A DNA stretch of 64,000 nt, from NCBI RefSeq assembly GCF_013267195.1, contig NZ_CP053941.1, positions 186,001 to 250,000 of the forward strand, in the 5' to 3' direction. Each line of letters opens with the position of its first letter. The stretch's first letter is position 1. The notes below the pieces were generated by a model, which saw only the letters and a program-made list of their open reading frames with translations, was not told the origin of the DNA and ran no database searches. Shown piece after piece: positions 43,555 through 50,696 of the stretch. Source of the DNA: Halorubrum salinarum. Lineage in GTDB: Archaea > Halobacteriota > Halobacteria > Halobacteriales > Haloferacaceae. The position numbers and the translations under genes are program-made.

Positions 43555-44871
43555 TCACCCCTCCGCGCCGAGCCGGCCGACCACGCCCGCGCCGGGCGAG
43601 ATGGAGCGGACCGCCGGCAGCAGCGCGAGCGCGATGGCCAGCTCCAGCCCGCCGACCGCGAGGAACGCCGGCGTGTAGCCGAACGCCTCGGTGGCGCTCC
43701 CGCCGATGAGGAACCCGGTGAGGAACCCGAGCGAGCCGAACACGTTGAACAGCCCCATCGCCGCGCCCCGCACCTCGGGCTCGACGAGGTCGGTCACGAG
43801 CGCCATCGTCGCCGGCGCCATCAGCGCGCCGCAGACGCCGACCAGCACCATCAGCCCCGCGGCGACCGGATAGACCGGCGCGATCCCGACGCCGATCGTG
43901 ACGACCCCGTAGGCGAGCGACCCGGCGACCACGGGGAAGAAGCGGCCGATCCGGTCCGAGAGCGCGCCGAACGGCGACTGGAGCAGCGCGAAGGGGACGA
44001 AGAAGAGCGCGAGCGTCGCGCCCGCGCCGGCCGCCGAGAGGCCGAACGTCGCCGGGTCCTGGAAGTAGTACACTCCGACCAAGGCGAAGAAGCCCGCCGT
44101 GAGCCGGTCGACGAACCCGAACGCGAGCGGGACGAGGAGGCCGGGCGTCGTCCGGGCCCGCGCGAGCACGTCGCCGAAGCCGGCCTCGTCGGTCGCTCCG
44201 GTGTCCGCGCTCCCCTCCGCCGAGACCGTCGCCGCCCGGTCGTCGACGGTCGCCGCGAGCAGCCCCGCGCCGCCGAGCACGACGGCGCCGGCGTACACCG
44301 GGTACAGCGCGCCGAGGCCGGCGAGCGACCCGCCGACGACCGACCCGACCGCCGCGCCGAGGCCGATGGCGAGCCCCGCGGCGCCCATGTTGCGGCCGTT
44401 GCCGCCGCGGAGGTCCATGAGGAGGGTGATAGAGAGGGAGAACGCGCCGATGGTGAGCGCGCCGCCGACGGCCCGCACGAGGAGCGCGGCCCCGAAGCCG
44501 AGCCCCAGGGCCGGCAGCGACGCGAGCGCGACGTACGAGCCCGCGCCGCCGAGGGCGCCGGCGACGATCAGGGGGACCCGCCGTCCGAGCGCGTCCGAGA
44601 GCGCGCCCCAGACGACCGCGAACGCCACGAACGCGCCGAACTCCGCGACGAGGAACCACATGCCGGCGTCGATGCCGGCGGGCGCGCCGAGCGCGACGAC
44701 GAGGTCGGGCACGCCCGGGTAGAGGAGGACCTGCGAGATCAGCACCGCGAGGACGACCGCGCCGAGCCGCCGGCGGTCGGCGGCGTCCGCGTCGCCCCCG
44801 ACGGCGTCCGCGTCGACCGAGCGGTCGCCGCCGGCGGCCTCGGTCGCGGGGGAGGGGTCGGCGTCGCTCAT
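43555..44871 (-). CDS. Major facilitator superfamily transporter
   Basis: 438 aa with twelve hydrophobic segments and the cytoplasmic loop motif GALSDALGRRVPLI between helices 2 and 3, repeated less well as GALSDRIGRFFPVV in the second half. This is the drug/metabolite exporter layout; the cargo is unknown. The first 33 residues are acidic and cytoplasmic. A palindrome CGGTC-AAAA-GACCG lies in its promoter (44893-44906). Confidence 0.9.
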   Translation of the reverse strand: MSDADPSPATEAAGGDRSVDADAVGGDADAADRRRLGAVVLAVLISQVLLYPGVPDLVVALGAPAGIDAGMWFLVAEFGAFVAFAVVWGALSDALGRRVPLIVAGALGGAGSYVALASLPALGLGFGAALLVRAVGGALTIGAFSLSITLLMDLRGGNGRNMGAAGLAIGLGAAVGSVVGGSLAGLGALYPVYAGAVVLGGAGLLAATVDDRAATVSAEGSADTGATDEAGFGDVLARARTTPGLLVPLAFGFVDRLTAGFFALVGVYYFQDPATFGLSAAGAGATLALFFVPFALLQSPFGALSDRIGRFFPVVAGSLAYGVVTIGVGIAPVYPVAAGLMVLVGVCGALMAPATMALVTDLVEPEVRGAAMGLFNVFGSLGFLTGFLIGGSATEAFGYTPAFLAVGGLELAIALALLPAVRSISPGAGVVGRLGAEG

Positions 44872-44892
44872 CTACGTATAAAACGAGTCGAA

Positions 44893-44906
44893 CGGTCAAA
44901 AGACCG
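44893..44906. promoter_or_regulatory. Palindrome CGGTC-AAAA-GACCG in the MFS promoter
   Basis: Perfect 5-base arms around AAAA, 22-35 bases upstream of the MFS ATG. The central TCTTTTGA (minus strand) is at the right distance to be the TATA element, so a bound repressor would cover it. A second TATA-like TTTTATACG at about 44878-44885 is too close to the ATG for the annotated start. Confidence 0.45.
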
Positions 44907-44970
44907 ACGCTCCGGGAAGATCCGCTCGGAGACGTGGGCTCACGGCGCCGTCCGGCCGGTCGGCCGCGCC

Positions 44971-45651
44971 TCAGAGTTCGGACTCGATCGCGGCGGCGAT
45001 CGACTGGGCCCCGTAGCCCTCTTCGACGGGACTGCCGTTCACGAAGATGGTCGGCGTCCCCTCGACGCCCATCGACGCGCCCTCCGCTCGGTCGTCGGCC
45101 GACGCCTGGCCGAACGCCGCGAACCGGGCGTCGGACAGCACCGCACAGGGGTCCGCGCCGGCGGCCTCCGCGGCGGCGCCGAGCGTCTCCCCGCTGTAGC
45201 TCCGCTGCGGCTCGTAGGCCGCCGTGGCGAACTCGAAGAACGCCTCGTCGCCGTTCCGGGCGCCGACGCCGCGGGCCGCGCTGGCGACGGGAACTGCCCA
45301 CGTCTCGTCGACCGGGATCGGGAAGTCCCAGTGCTCGTACCGGATCTCGCCGGGGTCGATGTACTCGTCGCGGATGACCGGGAAGTGGTCGAGCTTATAG
45401 CTCGCGCAGTGCCCGCAGGTGAAGTCCTCGAACGCCTGAACGACCACGTCGGCGTCCGGGTCCCCGAGGGTCGGCCGGTAGTCGAGGTCCGGGTCCGACG
45501 GCTCCGTCAGGTCGCAGTCGTACTCGCCGGTGTCGAGTTCCACGCCGCTGAGGTCGAGGGTCGTCCCCCCGCCGCCGCCGAGACATCCCGCCGCGCCGAC
45601 GACGCCGACCGACGCCGCGCTCGCGAGCAGGGACCGCCGCGTGCGTTCCAT
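44971..45651 (-). CDS. DsbA-like thioredoxin-fold lipoprotein (Tat)
   Basis: 226 aa. A Tat signal with lipobox (TRRSLLASAASVGVVGAAGC) anchors it outside the membrane. The thioredoxin fold contains active-site CGHC in FEDFTCGHCASYK and the cis-Pro segment VEGTPTIFVNG. Likely thiol-disulfide exchange on exported proteins, or donation of reductant to an envelope partner. The start at 45651 is set by the Tat signal. Confidence 0.92.
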   Translation of the reverse strand: MERTRRSLLASAASVGVVGAAGCLGGGGGTTLDLSGVELDTGEYDCDLTEPSDPDLDYRPTLGDPDADVVVQAFEDFTCGHCASYKLDHFPVIRDEYIDPGEIRYEHWDFPIPVDETWAVPVASAARGVGARNGDEAFFEFATAAYEPQRSYSGETLGAAAEAAGADPCAVLSDARFAAFGQASADDRAEGASMGVEGTPTIFVNGSPVEEGYGAQSIAAAIESEL

Positions 45652-45764
45652 ATCCGTGGTGGGGTCGGCGCGCACTTAATGACTCCGCGACCCGACGGCA
45701 ACCCCGGCCGCTGGCGGTCGGACCGCTCCCGAACGCTTTTGCCGTCCCCTGTCGACCCCCACGT

Positions 45765-46136
45765 ATGAGCGACTGGGACCTCGACCTGCGGGACGCCGAG
45801 GCGAAGATGGACGAGGCGTTCGCGGCGGCGGGCGACGTCGTCCTCGGCGTCTTGGACGGCACGACCGACCCGGAGGAGTGGGTCCGCAGCGTCGACTACG
45901 GGAACACCCTGGTGTTGTCGATAGACGGCGACCTCAACGAGCTCGCCGCGCCCTTCGCGCGCGACGTGAAGGACATGGACGGGGAGCTGATGCACTTCCG
46001 GGGCTTCCTCGTCGTCACGCCGCCGGGCGTGAGCATCGACACCGACCGCCTGAGCGACTCCGGCGGCGAGGAGTCGGGCGGAGCAGCAGGCGACGAGGCG
46101 GACGGCACCGACGAAATCGACAACGGCGGAGACTGA
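45765..46136 (+). CDS. DUF5779 family protein
   Basis: 123 aa, acidic. MSDWDLDLRDAEAKMDEAF opens a compact alpha/beta domain (VVLGVLDGTTDPEEWVRSVDYGNTLVLSIDGDLNELA), followed by a Gly/Asp/Glu-rich tail. Matches the haloarchaeal DUF5779 family, which has no assigned function. It converges with the acyl-CoA ligase gene. Confidence 0.8.
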   Translation: MSDWDLDLRDAEAKMDEAFAAAGDVVLGVLDGTTDPEEWVRSVDYGNTLVLSIDGDLNELAAPFARDVKDMDGELMHFRGFLVVTPPGVSIDTDRLSDSGGEESGGAAGDEADGTDEIDNGGD

Positions 46137-46173
46137 GTCGGGCCGAACGCCTCCCGACCGCGGCGAGCGACCG

Positions 46174-47790
46174 CTACCCCTCGCCGACCATCCGCTCCTC
46201 CTCGTCCCACTCGCGCTCGCGCAGCTCGTACTTCTGGATCTTCCCGGTCGCGGTCGTCGGGAGCTCCGCGACGAACTCCACCTCGCCGGGCGTCTTGTAG
46301 TCCGCGACGCGCTCGCGGACGAACGCCTTGAGCTCCTCGGGCGTCGCGCCCGCGTCGTCCGGGTCGCCGCTCGCCGGGACGACGAACGCCTTCGGGGTCT
46401 CGCCCCAGCGCTCGTCCGGGGCGGGGATGACGGCCGCGTCGGAGACGGCCTCGTGTTCGAAGAGGGTATCCTCCAGTTCGATCGAGGAGATGTTCTCCCC
46501 GCCGGAGATGATGATGTCCTTCTTGCGGTCCTGGATCGAGACGAACCCGTCCTCGTCGACGACGGCCAGGTCGCCCATGTGGTAGTACCCCTCTAACCGC
46601 TCCGAGAACGCCTGTTCGGTGGCCTCGGGCTTGTTCCAGTAGCGGTCCATCACCTGGTTGCCGCGGACGACGATCTCGCCGATCGTCTCGCCGTCGGCGG
46701 CGACGTCCTCGCCGTCCTCGTCGACGACGCGCACGTCCGTGCCGAGGTAGCCGATCCCCTGCGTCTTCTTCACCGCAAAGCGGTCGTCGGCGCCCTCGTC
46801 GAAGTGGCGCTTCGCGTCGGAGGTGGTGATGAGCGGGCCCGTCTCGGTGGCGCCGTACACGTGCTTGAGGTCCCACCCGAACTCCTCCTCGACGGTGCGG
46901 ATCGTCGCCTCCGGCGGCGCCGCCCCCGCGGTGGCGACCCGCACGTCGTTGTCGCCGGTCGTCTCGCCGCCGTGTTCGGCGTAGTGGTCGCCGAGCATGT
47001 TGAGGACGGTCGGCGCGGCACAGAAGTACGACACGTCCTCCCCGCGGATCCGCTCGAACGTCTCCGCGACGTCGACGCCGCGGGTACAGACGTGCCGGGC
47101 GCCCATCCCCGTGATCGCGTAGATGTGGCCCCAGCCGTTGACGTGGAACATCGGCAGCGTCCAGAGGTACACGTCGTCGTCGGTGATCTCTTGGTGGATC
47201 GAGATGAGGTACGCGTGGAGCGTCTCGGCGCGGTGCGTGCGGCAGACGCCCTTCGGGTCGCCGGTGGTCCCCGAGGTGTAGTTGATCGTGATCACGTCGT
47301 CCTCGTCCATCTCCGGGCGGTCGTAGGCGTCGGGGTCGGCGTCGTCGAGCGCCGCGTCGAACGACTCCCAGTCGCCCTCAACCGCGTCGGCGTCGTTCGT
47401 GAGGAACGTCTCGGTCGGCACCTCGTCGCGGATCGCCTCGACGTTCGCGGCGTACTCCGCGTCGGCGTAGATGGCGTCGACGCCCGCGTCCGAGAGCATG
47501 TACGAGAAGTCGTCCGGCGTGAGGCGGTAGTTCAGCGGCGCGTGGATCGCGCCGACCTGCATCGCGCCGTAGGCGGCCTCCAGGTGGTAGTGCGTGTTCG
47601 GGTCCAGCACGGCGACCCGGTCGCCCTTCTCGATACCGCGCGCCTGAAGCGCGGCGGAGAACCTGTCCGCGCGGTCGCCGAGCTCCGCGTACGTGTAGCG
47701 CGTGCCGTCGACCGCGAGGACGGCCTCCTCGTCGGCGTAGTGGCGTCGCGCCCGGTCTAAGAAGTCCGTCGTCAACAGCGGCTTGTTCAT
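46174..47790 (-). CDS. AMP-dependent acyl-CoA ligase
   Basis: 538 aa ANL-superfamily enzyme that activates a carboxylic acid to acyl-AMP and then acyl-CoA. P-loop YTSGTTGDPKGV, VYGATETGP, and the hinge/C-domain GYYHMGDLA, DRKKDIIISGGENIS and the catalytic Lys in TATGKIQKYELR are complete. Chain length is not clear; it resembles the medium/long-chain fatty-acid ligase group. A TATA-like GATTTTACTC lies about 30 bases upstream. Confidence 0.93.
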   Translation of the reverse strand: MNKPLLTTDFLDRARRHYADEEAVLAVDGTRYTYAELGDRADRFSAALQARGIEKGDRVAVLDPNTHYHLEAAYGAMQVGAIHAPLNYRLTPDDFSYMLSDAGVDAIYADAEYAANVEAIRDEVPTETFLTNDADAVEGDWESFDAALDDADPDAYDRPEMDEDDVITINYTSGTTGDPKGVCRTHRAETLHAYLISIHQEITDDDVYLWTLPMFHVNGWGHIYAITGMGARHVCTRGVDVAETFERIRGEDVSYFCAAPTVLNMLGDHYAEHGGETTGDNDVRVATAGAAPPEATIRTVEEEFGWDLKHVYGATETGPLITTSDAKRHFDEGADDRFAVKKTQGIGYLGTDVRVVDEDGEDVAADGETIGEIVVRGNQVMDRYWNKPEATEQAFSERLEGYYHMGDLAVVDEDGFVSIQDRKKDIIISGGENISSIELEDTLFEHEAVSDAAVIPAPDERWGETPKAFVVPASGDPDDAGATPEELKAFVRERVADYKTPGEVEFVAELPTTATGKIQKYELREREWDEEERMVGEG

Positions 47791-47889
47791 CGTCTATCAC
47801 TATCGATGATGAGTAAAATCGTTTGCGGCCGCCGCAAGGGAGCGGCGGTCGCGGGAGGCTTTTCACGGTCGGCCGCGCAGAGAGGGGAA

Positions 47890-48126
47890 ATGACCGACGA
47901 GACCGGCGGGTCGCCGCTCGGCGAGGGGTACGTGATTCCGATCGCCGGGCTGCTGGCGTTCGCGTTCGCGCTGATGGCGGGACTCACCGCGCAGCGGGCG
48001 CTCTCGGGCGACCCCGCCGACGTCGGGGTGACCGTCGGCCTGGCGCTCGTCGCGGTCCTCGCGCTCCGGATCCGCACGAAGGCCGTCGCGGCGCGGGAGG
48101 GCGACGCGGAGGAGAGCGAGGCGTGA
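47890..48126 (+). CDS. Small membrane protein, 78 aa
   Basis: Two hydrophobic segments (VIPIAGLLAFAFALMAGLTAQ and VGVTVGLALVAVLALRI) with an acidic C-terminal end. The start at 47890 follows TATA-like GCTTTTCACG by about 30 bases. No family recognised. It precedes the initiator tRNA gene on the same strand. Confidence 0.7.
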   Translation: MTDETGGSPLGEGYVIPIAGLLAFAFALMAGLTAQRALSGDPADVGVTVGLALVAVLALRIRTKAVAAREGDAEESEA

Positions 48127-48264
48127 CGGACGGAACGGGATTGAGGCCGGGCATCGATTTCGGTCGCCACCGCCGGGGCGCGCGACCGCCGCGGACGCGT
48201 GGACGAATCGCACACCGGCGTCGGGATCAGAACCCTTAACAGTCGCACGCGATTTTGCTACGAT

Positions 48265-48339
48265 AGCGGGATGGGATAGCCAGGAGATTCCGCCGGGCTC
48301 ATAACCCGGAGATCGGTAGTTCAAATCTACCTCCCGCTA
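48265..48339 (+). tRNA. Initiator tRNA-Met (CAT)
   Basis: AGCGGGA pairs with TCCCGCT, giving the A1-U72 end pair typical of archaeal initiators. The anticodon stem CCGGG/CCCGG contains three consecutive G-C pairs next to loop CTCATAA, the other initiator hallmark. The T arm is GGTAG-TTCAAAT-CTACC. CCA is not encoded. A TATA-like CCTTAACAG lies about 30 bases upstream. The aIF2-beta gene follows at 48565. Confidence 0.96.
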
Positions 48340-48463
48340 TCTTCTGTCGACGACCGTGAACGCCGAGCGTAGCGAGGCGTGAGCGCCGTCGTCGACGAGA
48401 TAGCCTCGGAGAAGATTTGAACCAGGGAACGGAGTGACCGTGGTTCAAATCTACCTCCCGCTA
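48340..48463 (+). repeat. tRNA-tail element after the initiator tRNA
   Basis: A GC-rich cruciform (GTCGACGAC...GTCGTCGAC with inner ACGCC/GGCGT) is followed by an inverted repeat GATTTGAACCA (48414-48424)-N16-TGGTTCAAATC (48441-48451). The element ends in an exact 21-base copy of the initiator 3' end (48443-48463 equals 48319-48339). After each copy comes (T)CTTCTG. The insert shares the core GGAG-A-ATTTGAACC...CGGAGYGA...CGTG with the element after tRNA-Trp. Confidence 0.85.
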
Positions 48464-48564
48464 CTTCTGGCCGGCTGCTACCCTCCCAGCGTCGTCTCTC
48501 TCCGCTCGGAGCCGCGGCCACCGAACCCGGAAGCGATTTCCGTCGCGCTGTCGTTCCCTCGGGT

Positions 48565-49176
48565 ATGGATTACGAATCGAGCCTCGACCGCGCGATGGAT
48601 GCGGTACCGGACCTCGGGGGCTCCGACGAGCGGCTGTCGGTCCCCGATCCTGAATGGCAGAAAGACGGGGCGTTCACCCGCCTGACGAACCTCTCCGGGA
48701 TCGCCGACGCGCTGAGCCGCGAGCCCGAGCACGTCCACTCGAAGATCCAGCAGGAGCTGGGGACCGCGGGCCAGTACGAGGACGGCCGCGCCCGCTACAG
48801 CGGGAACTTCCGCGAGCGCGACTTCCAGGCCGCGATCGACTCGTACATCGAGTCGTTCGTCACCTGCTCGGAGTGCGGCCTCCCCGACACGCGACTGGAG
48901 ACCGAGAACCGGACGCCGATGCTCCGCTGTGAGGCCTGCGGGGCCTTCCGCCCGGTGGCGAAGCAGAACACCTCCAACACCCAGCGGCAGGAGGACGCCG
49001 TCGAGTCGGGCAACACGTACGAACTCGAGATCGTCGGCACCGGCCGTAAGGGCGACGGCGTCGCCGAGCGCGGCGAGTACACCATCTTCGTTCCCGGCGC
49101 ACAGGAGGGCGAGACCGTGACCGCCTACATCAAGAACGTCTCCGGCAACCTCGCGTTCGCCCGCCGCGAGGACTGA
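48565..49176 (+). CDS. eif2b: Translation initiation factor aIF2, beta subunit, with TRAM domain
   Basis: 203 aa. The aIF2-beta core (about 1-138) includes the zinc ribbon CSECGLPDTRLE-CEACGAF; the C-terminal TRAM domain (about 145-200; GRKGDGVAERGEYTIFVPGAQEGETVTAYI) is a haloarchaeal addition thought to bind RNA. With the alpha and gamma subunits it carries Met-tRNAi to the ribosome. Its gene lies 225 bases downstream of the initiator tRNA gene on the same strand. Confidence 0.95.
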   Translation: MDYESSLDRAMDAVPDLGGSDERLSVPDPEWQKDGAFTRLTNLSGIADALSREPEHVHSKIQQELGTAGQYEDGRARYSGNFRERDFQAAIDSYIESFVTCSECGLPDTRLETENRTPMLRCEACGAFRPVAKQNTSNTQRQEDAVESGNTYELEIVGTGRKGDGVAERGEYTIFVPGAQEGETVTAYIKNVSGNLAFARRED

Positions 49177-49270
49177 GCCGCCGGCGCGACCGCGGCGCCG
49201 GGGGTATCCCCGCGCGGCGCCGCCGTTCCGCTACCCGACCGTTTATCGGCCCGTTCGTACATCTTGAGGC

Positions 49271-50446
49271 ATGGCCACGAAACTCCCCGAGTCGGCCTTC
49301 GACGACCGGCTCGCCGCGGTCCGAGACCGGCTCGCGGCGACCGACGCCGACGCCGCGACGTGGGTGGGCGCGACGGCGATCGAGTACCTCACCGGCTTCC
49401 ACCACATCCAGACGGAGCGGCCGGTGGTCCTCGCGGTCACCGACGACCGCGTCGAGATCACCGTGCCGCGGCTGGAGGTCGAGCGCGTCGAGCCCAACCC
49501 GCGGATCGACGCCGTCCATCACTACTTCGATTACCCCGGCGGCGAGCCGGTCTCGGTCGCCGTCGAGATGCTGGACGGGCTCGGCGCTGACGCGGTCGCC
49601 GCCGACGCGGACGGGCCGCCGGGTGTGATGGGATACGAGGGCCCCGCCTTCTCCGAGTCGCTCGACGTCGAGACGCAGTCGTGGGTCGACCGGATGCGCT
49701 GGGCGAAGTCCGACGCCGAGGTCGACCTGATCCGCGAGTCCGCGAAGTGGGCGAACCTCGGCCACCGCTACCTCGCCGACTACTCCGAGCCGGGCGCGCA
49801 CCCGGCGACCGTCTCGCAGCGCGCCTCCGCGGACGCCTCCCGCGCGATGCTCGACGCGCTCGGTGACGCCTACAGCGTCCGCGTCCGCGGCGACGGTCCG
49901 GTCCACGCCGGCTACATCTCCGGCGAGGAGACCGCGCTCCCCCACGGCCACACGCCGAACGAGCGGCTCGCCGAGGGGGACGTGCTCGTCACCGGCGCGA
50001 CGGCGAACGTCGACGGCTACCGCTCCGAGCTGGAGCGAACGATGTTCGTCGGCGACTACGACGACGAGCAGGAGCACTACTTCGAGCTGATGTTGGAGGC
50101 GCAGACGCTCGCCATCGACGCGCTGGGGCCGGGCGTACCGGTCGCCGAGGTCGACCGAGTCGTCTGGGAGTACTTCGAGGAGCAGGGCGTGACCGACCTC
50201 GCGCAGCACCACGTCGGCCACAACATCGGACTGGGCGCACACGAGCCGCCCTACATCGACCGCGGCTGGGGCGAGCGCTACGACGGCGACGACGCGGTGA
50301 TGGCGCCCGGACACGTCTACACCATCGAGCCCGGCCTCTACACGGACGAGTACGGCTACCGGCACTCCGACACGGTCGCGATCACCGAGTCGGGAACGGA
50401 GCGGCTCACCAACTACCCGCGCGACATCGACTCGAACGTCGTCTGA
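49271..50446 (+). CDS. pepQ: M24 family Xaa-Pro peptidase-like protein
   Basis: 391 aa creatinase/prolidase fold with an N-terminal domain (1-135) and a pita-bread C-terminal domain. Three of five metal ligands are clear: His317 (HHVGHNIG), Glu353 (YTIEPGLY) and Glu373 (ITESGTERLT). The first Asp of the usual D-x-G-A motif is replaced (VTGA, 240-243) and the second Asp position is Glu253. It may still bind metal in a modified way or be a non-peptidase relative. Annotated by fold; activity is uncertain. Confidence 0.85.
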   Translation: MATKLPESAFDDRLAAVRDRLAATDADAATWVGATAIEYLTGFHHIQTERPVVLAVTDDRVEITVPRLEVERVEPNPRIDAVHHYFDYPGGEPVSVAVEMLDGLGADAVAADADGPPGVMGYEGPAFSESLDVETQSWVDRMRWAKSDAEVDLIRESAKWANLGHRYLADYSEPGAHPATVSQRASADASRAMLDALGDAYSVRVRGDGPVHAGYISGEETALPHGHTPNERLAEGDVLVTGATANVDGYRSELERTMFVGDYDDEQEHYFELMLEAQTLAIDALGPGVPVAEVDRVVWEYFEEQGVTDLAQHHVGHNIGLGAHEPPYIDRGWGERYDGDDAVMAPGHVYTIEPGLYTDEYGYRHSDTVAITESGTERLTNYPRDIDSNVV

Positions 50447-50456
50447 GCGCGGGCGC

Positions 50457-50609
50457 TCAGGCGATCCGCTCGACGGCGACCCGGTGGCCGGTGTCGGCGA
50501 CGTGGTCCCGACCGAGCGCCTCCGCGTCCGTCGAGGCGTCACAGAGGCGTTCGAGGGGACACTCGCGACAGACGACGTGGTAGCGTTCGGCTTCGAACGA
50601 GGAGTACAT
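50457..50609 (-). CDS. Small Cys/His protein, 50 aa (putative zinc-binding)
   Basis: A short gene converging on the M24 gene with a 10-base gap. The product (MYSSFEAERYHVVCRECPLERLC...) has Cys14, Cys17 and Cys23 plus His11, His36 and His42, enough for one zinc site. Haloarchaea carry many such micro zinc-finger proteins. A TATA-like TAACTATGC lies about 33 bases before the ATG. No family recognised. Confidence 0.65.
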   Translation of the reverse strand: MYSSFEAERYHVVCRECPLERLCDASTDAEALGRDHVADTGHRVAVERIA

Positions 50610-50696
50610 ACCCTCTACACTCACCCCCGGAGCATAGTTACGAGCACCGTACCGCCCCGATAGTCAGTCCCTACCACGCGGCGAGAGGCCCCTGCG

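Noticed and set aside
43417-45768. Long plus-strand open frame opposite the MFS and DsbA-like genes
   Set aside because: Shadow of two genes with clear domains; composition is unlike any haloarchaeal protein.
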